This document shows positions 54,291 through 62,103 of a stretch of 64,000 nt of DNA, one piece after another. Below the pieces are notes generated by a model. That model made no database searches, was not told the DNA's origin, and worked only from the letters and a program-made list of their open reading frames with translations. How positions within the stretch are numbered: the stretch's first letter is position 1; every line of letters begins with the position of its first letter. Source of the DNA: CBDCYN01 sp965224205. Its GTDB lineage: Bacteria; Planctomycetota; Phycisphaerae; Phycisphaerales; Phycisphaeraceae. The stretch spans positions 124,001 through 188,000 of the forward strand of contig CBDCYN010000009.1 of NCBI GenBank assembly GCA_965224205.1. Reading direction: 5' to 3'. The position numbers were made by a program, and so were the translations under genes.

Positions 54291-54357
54291 ACTCCACTCT
54301 CCTCCCCGACCCCCTTCCGGGATCTGAACCGACCTCTTGTGAGGTCGGTTTTTTTAC
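54291..54357 (+). ncRNA. candidate CU-rich small RNA with intrinsic terminator
   Basis: A unit of about 65 nt follows a TATAAT. Its 5' part is CU-rich and contains CTCTCCTCCCCGACCCCCTT, complementary to Shine-Dalgarno-like GGAGG sequences. It ends in a perfect terminator. C-rich loops of this type are known in trans-acting RNAs that block ribosome binding sites; that role here is inference. Confidence 0.45.
54329..54355 (+). terminator. strong intrinsic terminator
   Basis: CCGACCTC (54329-54336), loop TTGT, GAGGTCGG (54341-54348), then seven T (54349-54355). The best rho-independent terminator in the window, yet it follows no annotated gene on the plus strand. Confidence 0.8.
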
Positions 54358-54380
54358 CGCAAGCCGGACTCCACGCTTAG

Positions 54381-54397
54381 GTATCGATAATCGATAC
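54381..54397. promoter_or_regulatory. perfect palindrome GTATCGAT-A-ATCGATAC
   Basis: 8-bp arms around one base, 236 bp upstream of the chemoreceptor ATG. A second palindrome, GATAGAT/ATCTATC, lies at 54485-54502. Candidate operator sites; no cognate regulator is identified. Confidence 0.35.
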
Positions 54398-54559
54398 TCG
54401 ACGTGGATCTCCCACGAGCTTAGGTCCGTGCACATGATGGCCGATCAAGAAACTTATGGTCGATAGCAGCCTTCTTTCTGGGCGGATAGATTCCGATCTA
54501 TCGGGGGGTCCAGAAGAACATGGAAACAGGGCCCAGTGTCCTAAACACCCCATAATATC

Positions 54560-54589
54560 CACGGTGGACCCGCACGAACTGCCACCGTG
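54560..54589 (+). promoter_or_regulatory. stem-loop in the chemoreceptor leader
   Basis: CACGGTGG (54560-54567) pairs with CCACCGTG (54582-54589), 43 nt before the ATG at 54633. No U-run follows. Confidence 0.35.
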
Positions 54590-54632
54590 ATGCCCACGCC
54601 TTGTGGTGGGACCACATAAGACTGGAGGCACC

Positions 54633-57032
54633 ATGTCTACTAGCCAATTACTCCTGACGATTCTGCTCGTAGCGATTTCAGCCGCTGGCTTGGCCATCTG
54701 GTTCTACCGCCGCAAGATGTCGATCCGGGTCAAGCTGATCCTCGTGTGCATCGGGATCGGGGCGGTCACCAGCGTCGTGGTGAGTTGGGTCAGTGTCTCG
54801 AACTCCAACGCCGCCCTGATCGCCCAGCAAGATGCCTCCCTCGAAGCCATCCGTGAAGCCAAAAGGCAGCAGATCGAAGACTACTTCGGGTTCATCCACG
54901 AGCAGATCTTCAACTTCGCCCAGAACCGGATGATCACCGAGGCCACTGACCGGTTTAGTGTCGCGTTCGAGAAGGTCGCCGAGCAGACCGAGCTCGAATC
55001 GGGTTCAGGCAGCGATGTCTACCGCGCCGTCAAGGGGTATTACGATGGGGAATTCAAACCCCGGCTCGCCGCCGCCTCTCAGCCGTGGCGCGGCACAGAG
55101 ACCTACATACCCGCGCTTGAACAGGGGCGGATCCTCCAGTCGTTTTACATCGCCAACAACCCCAACCCCGTGGGCGAAAAGCTCAACCTCGACCGCGCCG
55201 TCCAAGACTGCGACTACAACAAGCTCCACGCCATCTACCACCCCAGGGTCCGTGACTTCCTCGAGTCGTTCGGGTACTACGACATCTTCCTGTTCGACCT
55301 CAAGGGCAACATGGTCTACTCGGTGTTCAAAGAGACCGACTACGCCACCAACTTCCTCACCGGCCCGTACAAAGACACCAACTTCGGCGACGTGTACCGC
55401 AAGTGCCTAGCCGCCAAAGAACCGGGGACCGTCGTGATCGAGGACTTCAAGCCGTACGAGCCCAGTTACGGCGCCGCCGCCAGCTTCACCGGGTCCCCGG
55501 TCTTCCATGACGGGAAAAAAGTCGGCGTGGCCATTTTCCAGATGCCCGTCGACGAGATCAGCGGCATTATGGCCAGCTCCACCGGTCTGGGCGATACCGG
55601 CCAGTGTTACCTGATCGGCGCCGACCATCTCATGCGGTCTAACAGCCGGTTCGTGAAAGAAGGCGAATCTTCGATCCTCCAGTGGGAGGTCAAGTCCGGT
55701 GCCGTCGAGCGTGCATTAGCCGGCAAGACCGAGTCGACGCAGATCAAGAACTATCACGACGTTGAATCCCTCGCCTCTTTCGCTCCCTTAGATATCCAAG
55801 GCCTCAACTGGGCGATCGTCGCGGAGATGGAACTCCACGAATTACTTGCTCCCAGCCGCGCCTTGCAATGGAAGATCGGCGCCATCGCCTTGGTCACGAT
55901 GGCCCTGGCCGCGGCGTTTGGCGTGTTCTTCTCGAGCACGATCATCAACCCGATCCGGGCCGTGGTCACCCGAATGAACGAGTTGGCCACCGGCGACGCC
56001 AACCTGCGTAACCTGCTCAACGAAGAGGGCGTCGACGAAGCCGCCCAGATGGGCCGGGCCGTTAATGGGTTCATCCGCACCCTTAACGAACTGCTGCTCA
56101 AGGTCCTGCACACCACCGAAACCGTCTCCAGCGCCGCTCAGACCATTACGAATTTCAGTTCTGAGATCGCCACCGGTACCGACGATCAGAACCGCCAGGT
56201 CCTCCAGATCGTCTCGGCGATCGAAGAGATGAGTGGTTCCGTGGTCGAGGTCGCCCGTAAATCCGCCGACGCCGCCAATAACGCCTCCGAATCCGGGCGC
56301 GTCGCCGAGGAAGGCGGCACCGTGGTCAACGAGACGATCCAGGGCATGGAGGCCATCAGCCAAGCCGTCAGTGCCGGGGCCGCTAGTGTCAGCGAGCTGG
56401 GCAAGCGCGGCGAGCAGATCGGCCAGATCATCGAGGTCATCAACGACATCGCCGATCAGACCAACCTCCTAGCCCTCAACGCCGCCATCGAAGCCGCCCG
56501 CGCCGGCGAGCACGGCCGAGGGTTCGCGGTCGTCGCCGATGAGGTCCGCAAGCTCGCCGACCGCACCACCAAAGCCACGCAGGAGATCGCCGAATCGATC
56601 CAGGCCATCCAGGAAGAAACCAGCCTCGCGGTCGAACGCATGAACACCGGCACCCAGCAGGTCGACTCCGGCGTCCAGACCGCCACCTCCGCCGGTCAAA
56701 ACCTCCAACGGATCGTCGCCAACGCCCAGGCCGTTGCCGGGATGATCCAATCGATCGCCGCCGCGGCCGAGGAGCAATCCGCCACCAGCGAGCAGATCCA
56801 CCGCAACGTCGAGTCCGTCGCCGAGGTCACCCGCCGCACCAACGACGGGGCCAAGCAGATGGTCGACGCGGCATCGGGCCTCACTGGAAACGCAACAGAG
56901 CTACAGGGCCTGCTGAATCGGTTTAGCCTTGAACGCCGCAAGCGCGACCGCGGGGCGCCAGCAGGGATGCAAGACCGCCGACGGACCGGCCCGCCGAAAT
57001 CCGAATACACGTCCACATCAAACACCGCGTGA
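54633..57032 (+). CDS. methyl-accepting chemotaxis protein
   Basis: A 799-residue receptor. Two N-terminal membrane helices (QLLLTILLVAISAAGLAIWF and LILVCIGIGAVTSVVVSWVS) precede a sensory region of about 350 residues (EAIREAKRQQIEDYFGFIHE ... GQCYLIGADHLMRSNSRFV), resembling a Cache-type extracellular sensor. A further helix near 413-435 (IGAIALVTMALAAAFGVFF) leads to HAMP, then the cytoplasmic hairpin with the tip ADQTNLLALNAAIEAARAGE and HGRGFAVVADEVRKLA. The C-terminus lacks an obvious CheR pentapeptide. GGAGG before the ATG at 54633 fixes the start. No che genes are nearby. Ligand unknown. Confidence 0.93.
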   Translation: MSTSQLLLTILLVAISAAGLAIWFYRRKMSIRVKLILVCIGIGAVTSVVVSWVSVSNSNAALIAQQDASLEAIREAKRQQIEDYFGFIHEQIFNFAQNRMITEATDRFSVAFEKVAEQTELESGSGSDVYRAVKGYYDGEFKPRLAAASQPWRGTETYIPALEQGRILQSFYIANNPNPVGEKLNLDRAVQDCDYNKLHAIYHPRVRDFLESFGYYDIFLFDLKGNMVYSVFKETDYATNFLTGPYKDTNFGDVYRKCLAAKEPGTVVIEDFKPYEPSYGAAASFTGSPVFHDGKKVGVAIFQMPVDEISGIMASSTGLGDTGQCYLIGADHLMRSNSRFVKEGESSILQWEVKSGAVERALAGKTESTQIKNYHDVESLASFAPLDIQGLNWAIVAEMELHELLAPSRALQWKIGAIALVTMALAAAFGVFFSSTIINPIRAVVTRMNELATGDANLRNLLNEEGVDEAAQMGRAVNGFIRTLNELLLKVLHTTETVSSAAQTITNFSSEIATGTDDQNRQVLQIVSAIEEMSGSVVEVARKSADAANNASESGRVAEEGGTVVNETIQGMEAISQAVSAGAASVSELGKRGEQIGQIIEVINDIADQTNLLALNAAIEAARAGEHGRGFAVVADEVRKLADRTTKATQEIAESIQAIQEETSLAVERMNTGTQQVDSGVQTATSAGQNLQRIVANAQAVAGMIQSIAAAAEEQSATSEQIHRNVESVAEVTRRTNDGAKQMVDAASGLTGNATELQGLLNRFSLERRKRDRGAPAGMQDRRRTGPPKSEYTSTSNTA

Positions 57033-57289
57033 ATATCCCGGTGAGTAGCCACTGGCAGCTGGCCCGTCAATGTGGTTAGACGCGCGATCAGGCCACAGGC
57101 TGATGAGCCGTGAATACAAACAGGCAAAATTAAGACCTTTATCGGGACAGCGTTCCAAGATTGCGTGGCGGGTTGTTGCCCGTGGCCGTAGGGGATCGTG
57201 TGACGTAGAATTGAAAGGTAAACTTGATGTGATGATCGGCCTTATACTCTTGGGACGAGTGGCGGCGTCATGTGTGGATACAGGTAACG

Positions 57290-58354
57290 ATGCGAACATT
57301 TCGCTGCTCGTGCGGTGAGACGCTGTTCTTCGACAATACCCGTTGCGTGACATGCGGGAGTGAGGTGGGCTATTGCCCGGTGTGTAGGGGCGTGGTCGGG
57401 CTGCGGGGCCATCGTGATAGCGGCTACTTCTGTGGCAACCCATCGTGCGGGGCGGCGCTAGCAAAGTGTTATAACTACCAGGTCGAGCAGGTGTGCAATT
57501 ACTGCGTCGCGTTGCCGTCGTCGGGTGCGCCTGCGGAAAGCTTGTGTGTCTGCTGCCGATACAACCAAACGATCCCTGATCTGACCAAACCGGGCAACCG
57601 TGAAAAATGGCGACGGCTTGAAGACGCCAAGCGGCGGGTGTTTTACCAGCTCGACCTGCTGGGGCTGCCTCGCGGGAAAGAGACGGACGGGTTCGACCCG
57701 CCACTGTCTTTCGAATTTAAGGAAGAACTCTCTGCGGCCGCACCGGGCGAAACGACAGGGATCCTTAGCGATGACGAAGTGGTCATGACCGGGCATCTCA
57801 ACGGGAAGATCACGGTCAATATCCGCGAAGCCGATCCGGTCGAATGCGAGCGCCTGCGTGTTCAATTCGGAGAGCCCCACCGCTCGCTCGTGGGGCATTT
57901 CCGACACGAACTGGCCCACTATTACTGGGACCTGCTGGTCAAAGGCAAGCAGGAGGACGCGTTCAAGGCGGCGTTTGGCGACCCCCGCCAGCCGACCTAC
58001 GCCCAGGCCCTCAAGCGGTACTATGACCAGGGCCCACCCGACGACTGGGGTCTTCGCTACCCCAGCGCCTACGCGTCGATGCACCCGTGGGAAGATTTCG
58101 CCGAAACGTTCACCGCGCACCTAGAGATGGTCGGGACGCTCGATACGGCTTTCCATATGGGGCTAGGCGGGCCGGGGGCGTATGTAGATTTTGATCAGAT
58201 GATCGCCGCCTACCAGCGGCTGGGCGTGGCGATGAACGAGATGAACCGCACCATGGGGCTTAAGGACCACCTCTCCCGTCCGCTGGTGCCTGCGGTGATC
58301 GAGAAGATGCGGTTCGTGCACCGGCTCATCCGCGACGCCCAAGCTTATGGCTGA
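57290..58354 (+). CDS. putative zinc-ribbon zinc metallopeptidase (DUF2248-like)
   Basis: A 354-residue protein. The N-terminus holds Cys pairs forming zinc ribbons: CSCGETLFFDNTRCVTCG, YCPVCRGVVG, CGNPSCGAALAKC, CNYCV and CVCC. The remainder is a gluzincin-like domain with HFRHELAHYYWD, where HExxH supplies two zinc ligands and the catalytic Glu, and downstream HPWEDFAETFTAHLEM as a possible third-ligand region. Members of this family are often encoded near alpha-E and ATP-grasp genes. It converges on the Anbu-type gene with a 10-bp overlap of the ends. The ATG at 57290 gives MRTFRCSCG; 57272 is an alternative. Confidence 0.85.
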   Translation: MRTFRCSCGETLFFDNTRCVTCGSEVGYCPVCRGVVGLRGHRDSGYFCGNPSCGAALAKCYNYQVEQVCNYCVALPSSGAPAESLCVCCRYNQTIPDLTKPGNREKWRRLEDAKRRVFYQLDLLGLPRGKETDGFDPPLSFEFKEELSAAAPGETTGILSDDEVVMTGHLNGKITVNIREADPVECERLRVQFGEPHRSLVGHFRHELAHYYWDLLVKGKQEDAFKAAFGDPRQPTYAQALKRYYDQGPPDDWGLRYPSAYASMHPWEDFAETFTAHLEMVGTLDTAFHMGLGGPGAYVDFDQMIAAYQRLGVAMNEMNRTMGLKDHLSRPLVPAVIEKMRFVHRLIRDAQAYG

Positions 58355-59109
58355 CTGGCCTGTAGACCCCCCGCGTGGTTCGGCGCGGGCAGCCGGCTGA
58401 TTGAGTCGAGGATCCAATCCGACGGGGCTAATTCCACGGACTCGCGGATGCGCTGCTGCCACCATCGGGTGGTGGCCAGAAGATCGTCACGTTTATAACG
58501 ATGCTCGACCATCTCATAGGTGTCCTGACGATACAGCACGGTATCGAGCGGGAAGTCCACGTCCGTGGCGCTGGTGCGTGTCGCGTCGAAGGCGAGATAC
58601 CCGATCTTTAATGCCAACTCCATGGACGATTCATATCGCAGCACGCGGTCCAGCAGCGGCTTGCCGTAGCTCGACTCCCCGATCACGTAGTACGGGGTCG
58701 ACCGGGCGACCTCCACCCAGTTGCCCTGTGGGTAGAGCAGATACAACATGTGCTCTTTGTCGTTTTCCAGTTGCCCTCCCACGATCGAGAACAGGTTGAA
58801 CACCAGCCCGCTGGCAGCCAGGGCGTTCCCGTCTTCGTCGTAGACCCGCCGCACTTGCTGGGCGAACGCGTTCACGGCTTTGTACAGCTTGTCGAAGGTC
58901 TGGTCGCTAGATTCGAGAACCTCGTTGAAATAGGTCAAGGCCTTGTCCCTGGCTGACCGCAACCCCGAGGTCATCAGGAACATCGAGTGCTGCCCGTGCT
59001 GGTGGACCGAAACTTTCTTGGCGGTGATATGCTCAGCCCCGGTGGTCACGCGTGTGTCCGCCAGCCCCACGAGCCCGTCTTGAACCTTCATCGCGATGCA
59101 GAACGTCAT
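58345..59109 (-). CDS. Anbu-type proteasome-like peptidase
   Basis: A 254-residue Ntn-hydrolase of the bacterial proteasome-related (Anbu) family. It begins MTFCIAMKVQDGLVGLADTR; Thr2 would be the N-terminal nucleophile after Met removal, and the Asp in LADTR and following Lys (EHITAKKVSVHQH) suit the catalytic dyad. The rest alternates strands and helices as in proteasome beta subunits (FDKLYKAVNAFAQQVRRVYD; TPYYVIGESSYGKPLLDRVL). Anbu proteins form ring or helical oligomers and are typically encoded with alpha-E and circularly permuted ATP-grasp genes, as here. Its start overlaps the alpha-E stop by 4 bp. Confidence 0.9.
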   Translation of the reverse strand: MTFCIAMKVQDGLVGLADTRVTTGAEHITAKKVSVHQHGQHSMFLMTSGLRSARDKALTYFNEVLESSDQTFDKLYKAVNAFAQQVRRVYDEDGNALAASGLVFNLFSIVGGQLENDKEHMLYLLYPQGNWVEVARSTPYYVIGESSYGKPLLDRVLRYESSMELALKIGYLAFDATRTSATDVDFPLDTVLYRQDTYEMVEHRYKRDDLLATTRWWQQRIRESVELAPSDWILDSISRLPAPNHAGGLQASQP

Positions 59110-59606
59110 GCGGCCGACCCTCTGCCATCCTCGACGAAACTCGCGGTGGGGTCTAAATTGAAAAATGTGGCAAACACCGCATCCCCAAACTCGTTGAGCT
59201 TGATCTGGAACTCATCAAGGTACTCGTGCAGCCCCGCGTCGAGGATCTCCTGGATGTCGGCGTAGTCCAGCTCCGCACGCAGCCGCCCGATGCGCCTCTC
59301 GGCGAGGTTGCTGAACGTCGCGGGCGGGGCTCCGGTAATCACGTGCAGGGATTCCTCGGCCTTGATCAGGCAGTAGTGCATCGACCGGGGGAACTGCCGG
59401 TCGAGGATCAGGAACTCGGCGACCTGCTTCGGGGTGATGTGGTGGAACCGCTTGCGGTACATCTCGAACGCGCTGAGCGATTTGAGCAACGCCGCCCACT
59501 GGAGGCTGTCGTAGGGCGAACCCACGTAATCGACACGCGGCAGCAGCACTTTGAGGTCACTGTGATTGGTTCTGTGACGCTGCTCCGGAGACGAGTGTAT
59601 CGCCAA
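59106..59606 (-). CDS. alpha-E domain protein, N-terminal half missing
   Basis: 166 residues matching only the second half of alpha-E (DUF403) proteins: LLPRVDYVGSPYDSLQWAAL, SLSAFEMYRKRFHHITPKQV and AEFLILDRQFPRSMHYCLIK, with the closing helices. Normal members have about 310 residues and begin with a segment such as LSRVAxxLYWM and ERAEN, absent here. The homologous part starts at SDLKVLLP, 20 codons from the first start, inside the 3' end of the ATP-grasp gene. A deletion of roughly 450 bp across the gene junction, real or from assembly, is the likely cause. It overlaps the Anbu gene by 4 bp. Confidence 0.82.
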   Translation of the reverse strand: MAIHSSPEQRHRTNHSDLKVLLPRVDYVGSPYDSLQWAALLKSLSAFEMYRKRFHHITPKQVAEFLILDRQFPRSMHYCLIKAEESLHVITGAPPATFSNLAERRIGRLRAELDYADIQEILDAGLHEYLDEFQIKLNEFGDAVFATFFNLDPTASFVEDGRGSAA

Positions 59607-61029
59607 TCACCCAGGTATCTTTGCTGCCGCCGCCTTGTGAGGAATTGACGACCAGCGAGCCCTTCCGCAACGCCACACGCGTCAACCCCCCGGGCATGAC
59701 GTAAATATCGTCTCTGTAGAGAACGTAAGGCCGCAGGTCCACGTGCCGACCCTCAAAATGATCATCGACGATCACCGGCACCCGCGACAGCGAAACCACC
59801 GGCTGGGCGATATAGTTCCGCGGGGCGGCCCTGATTTTTTCGGCGAAGTCTTCTCGCTCCTGCTTCGACGCCGCCGGGCCGATCAGCATCCCGTACCCGC
59901 CCGATTCGTTGGCGGACTTGACCACCAGCTCGTCGAGGTGCCCCAGCACATGCTGACGGTCTTGGTCTCGCCAGCACAGATACGTCGGGACGTTGGGCAG
60001 GATCGCGTCCTCATCGAGGTAATACTGGATCATATCCGGGACGTACGCGTATACGACTTTATCATCGGCCACCCCGGTACCGGGCGCGTTGGCCAGGGCG
60101 ACGCGCCCGGCCCGGTACGCCTCCATTAATCCAGGAACCCCCAGCGCCGAATCTTCACGGAACGCCAGCGGGTCCATGAAATCGTCGTCGATCCTCCGGT
60201 AGATCACGTCCACCCGGGCAAGGCCCTGGGTCGTCCGCATCATCACGAACCCGTCCGAGACCACCAGGTCCCTGCCCTCGACCAGTTCCACCCCCATCTG
60301 CTGAGCCAGGAACGAGTGCTCGAAATACGCGGAGTTATAGATCCCTGGGGTGAGGACCACGACGTTGGGATCGTGGACTCGTTCCGGGGCGAGGTACGAA
60401 AGCGTTTGCCCCAACCGGCTTGGGTAGTCATCCACTGGACGCACATGGGAAGCCTCGAACACCTTCGGGAACGTACGCTTCAGCAGCTGGCGGTTCTCCA
60501 GCACATAGCTGACCCCCGACGGGCAACGCAGATTATCTTCGAGCACGTAGAACTGCCCGTCGTTATCGCGGACTAAGTCGGTCCCGGTCACGTGACACCA
60601 GATCCCATGCGGCGGGTTAAGCCCCATGCACTGTTTGCGGAAGCTGCTGGCCGACCGGATCACCTCTTGAGGGATGACCTTGTCCCGGAAGATTTTCTGG
60701 TCGTGGTACACATCATCAATGAACAGGTTCAAGGCGGTGATGCGCTGCTTGAGCCCGCTTTCGATCTGCCGCCAATCATCCGGCTCAATGACCCTCGGGA
60801 TGATGTCAAACGGGAAGATCTTCTCCGTGCCCTGCTGATCCCCGTAGACCGCGAACGTGATCCCCAGATTCATCAAAGCCGTTTCAGCGGCTTTTTGACG
60901 GCGCACGATATCCCCGTCCGGGAGATCCTCGATCCTATTAACAAGGATCGACGCTCCAGCACGTGCGGTGCTGTTGGCCTTGAATAATTCATCGTAGAAA
61001 CCGTCGGTGCTGTAACCTCGAAAATCCAT
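59557..61029 (-). CDS. circularly permuted ATP-grasp type 2 protein (DUF404/DUF407)
   Basis: A 490-residue predicted ATP-dependent carboxylate-amine ligase. Features: YDELFKANSTARAGASILVN, FPFDIIPRVI, the region WCHVTGTDLVRDNDGQFYVL followed by EDNLRCPSGVSYVLENR (metal-binding Glu, Asp, Asn), VVVLTPGIYNSAYFEHSFLA, NAPGTGVADDKVVYAYVPDM, and the closing VVNSSQGGGSKDTWV. Family knowledge links it with alpha-E and Anbu in a peptide-synthesis or tagging system whose substrate is unknown. The last dozen codons after DTWV do not resemble the family and lie at the alpha-E junction. The ATG at 61029 is preferred to the TTG at 61041. Confidence 0.92.
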   Translation of the reverse strand: MDFRGYSTDGFYDELFKANSTARAGASILVNRIEDLPDGDIVRRQKAAETALMNLGITFAVYGDQQGTEKIFPFDIIPRVIEPDDWRQIESGLKQRITALNLFIDDVYHDQKIFRDKVIPQEVIRSASSFRKQCMGLNPPHGIWCHVTGTDLVRDNDGQFYVLEDNLRCPSGVSYVLENRQLLKRTFPKVFEASHVRPVDDYPSRLGQTLSYLAPERVHDPNVVVLTPGIYNSAYFEHSFLAQQMGVELVEGRDLVVSDGFVMMRTTQGLARVDVIYRRIDDDFMDPLAFREDSALGVPGLMEAYRAGRVALANAPGTGVADDKVVYAYVPDMIQYYLDEDAILPNVPTYLCWRDQDRQHVLGHLDELVVKSANESGGYGMLIGPAASKQEREDFAEKIRAAPRNYIAQPVVSLSRVPVIVDDHFEGRHVDLRPYVLYRDDIYVMPGGLTRVALRKGSLVVNSSQGGGSKDTWVIGDTLVSGAASQNQSQ

Positions 61030-61143
61030 GGGATGATCCAAAGTGTACCATATCTGCGCCCAACGTATTGGGTTGTGTTTTTCAACAATGTTAAGCCGTC
61101 CTCACGACAGACAGGTGAAATCCCTGCCAGAAAGGCCCAGATC

Positions 61144-62049
61144 ATGAGAATCGCTATCTTGTCCCGAAAAGCCTCGCTCTATTCCACCCGCAGACTCAAG
61201 GAAGCCGGTGAGCAACGCGGCCACGACATCCGAGTCATCGACTACCTGCGTTGCTACATGGACATCACCTCGCACAAGCCGAGCGTGATCTTCCAGGGCA
61301 ATAAGCTCACCGGCCTGGACGCGGTGATCCCCCGGATCGGAGCGTCGCGCACGTTCTACGGGACCGCGGTGGTGAGACAGTTCGAGATGATGGGCGTGTT
61401 CCCCGCCAACGAATCACAGGGGATCAGCCGATCGCGTGACAAACTGCGGTGCCTCCAGCTGCTGTCGCGCCAAGGGATCGGGCTGCCGGTCACCGCCTTC
61501 GCTCACTCGACGAAAGACGTCGACGGGGTGATCAACACGGTCGGGGGCGCTCCGCTGGTCGTCAAGCTCCTCGAAGGCACCCAGGGGATCGGGGTCGTGC
61601 TGTGCGAGACGACCAAAGCCGCTGAGTCGGTGATTGAAGCGTTCCGGGGACTCAACGCAAACATCCTCGCCCAAGAGTTCATCAAGGAAGCCGGGGGGAT
61701 GGACATCCGCTGCTTCGTCGTAGGGGACAAAGTGATCGCCTCAATGAAGCGCCAGGGCGCCGAGGGGGAGTTCCGGTCCAACATCCACCGCGGGGGATCT
61801 GCCGAGAAAATCAAGATCACCCCGGAGGAGCGGTCCACCGCCACACGAGCGGCCAAGGCGATGGGTCTCAACGTCGCCGGCGTAGACATCCTCCGCTCAA
61901 ATCACGGGCCCGTGGTCATGGAGGTCAACTCCTCACCCGGGCTAGAAGGCATCGAAACCAGCACCGGGGTGGACGTGGCCGGGAAAATCATTGAGTTCCT
62001 GGAAAAGAACGCCCGGCCCGGCAAGACACGTGACAAAGCCAAAGGGTGA
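61144..62049 (+). CDS. rimK: RimK-family ATP-grasp ligase
   Basis: A 301-residue ATP-grasp enzyme like RimK, which adds glutamate residues to the C-terminus of ribosomal protein S6. Features: MRIAILSRKASLYSTRRLKE, DAVIPRIGASRTFYGTAVVR, QFEMMGVFPANESQGISRSR, DKLRCLQLLSRQGIGLPVTA, the ATP-grasp lysine region PLVVKLLEGTQGIGVVLCE, FIKEAGGMDIRCFVVGDKVI and the metal-binding MEVNSSPGLEGIE. Divergent from the permuted ATP-grasp gene with 114 bp between. Its substrate could be S6 or a peptide of the neighbouring system. AAAGG lies upstream of the ATG; the earlier start at 61033 is unlikely. Confidence 0.92.
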   Translation: MRIAILSRKASLYSTRRLKEAGEQRGHDIRVIDYLRCYMDITSHKPSVIFQGNKLTGLDAVIPRIGASRTFYGTAVVRQFEMMGVFPANESQGISRSRDKLRCLQLLSRQGIGLPVTAFAHSTKDVDGVINTVGGAPLVVKLLEGTQGIGVVLCETTKAAESVIEAFRGLNANILAQEFIKEAGGMDIRCFVVGDKVIASMKRQGAEGEFRSNIHRGGSAEKIKITPEERSTATRAAKAMGLNVAGVDILRSNHGPVVMEVNSSPGLEGIETSTGVDVAGKIIEFLEKNARPGKTRDKAKG

Positions 62050-62103
62050 CGTCAACGTCCTTCTGGCATGGCTGTGGTCGCTGCCTTTGGAATAAAGCAA
62101 GCC

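Larger units (their letters stand above)
53568..54632. other. 1,065-bp gene-free region with an AT-rich core
   Basis: About 53570-54230 is strikingly AT-rich against its surroundings and shows no ORF. From 54240 on the composition returns toward normal, with a small-RNA-like unit (54285-54357) and several palindromes before the chemoreceptor gene. No DnaA-box cluster was seen. Confidence 0.55.
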
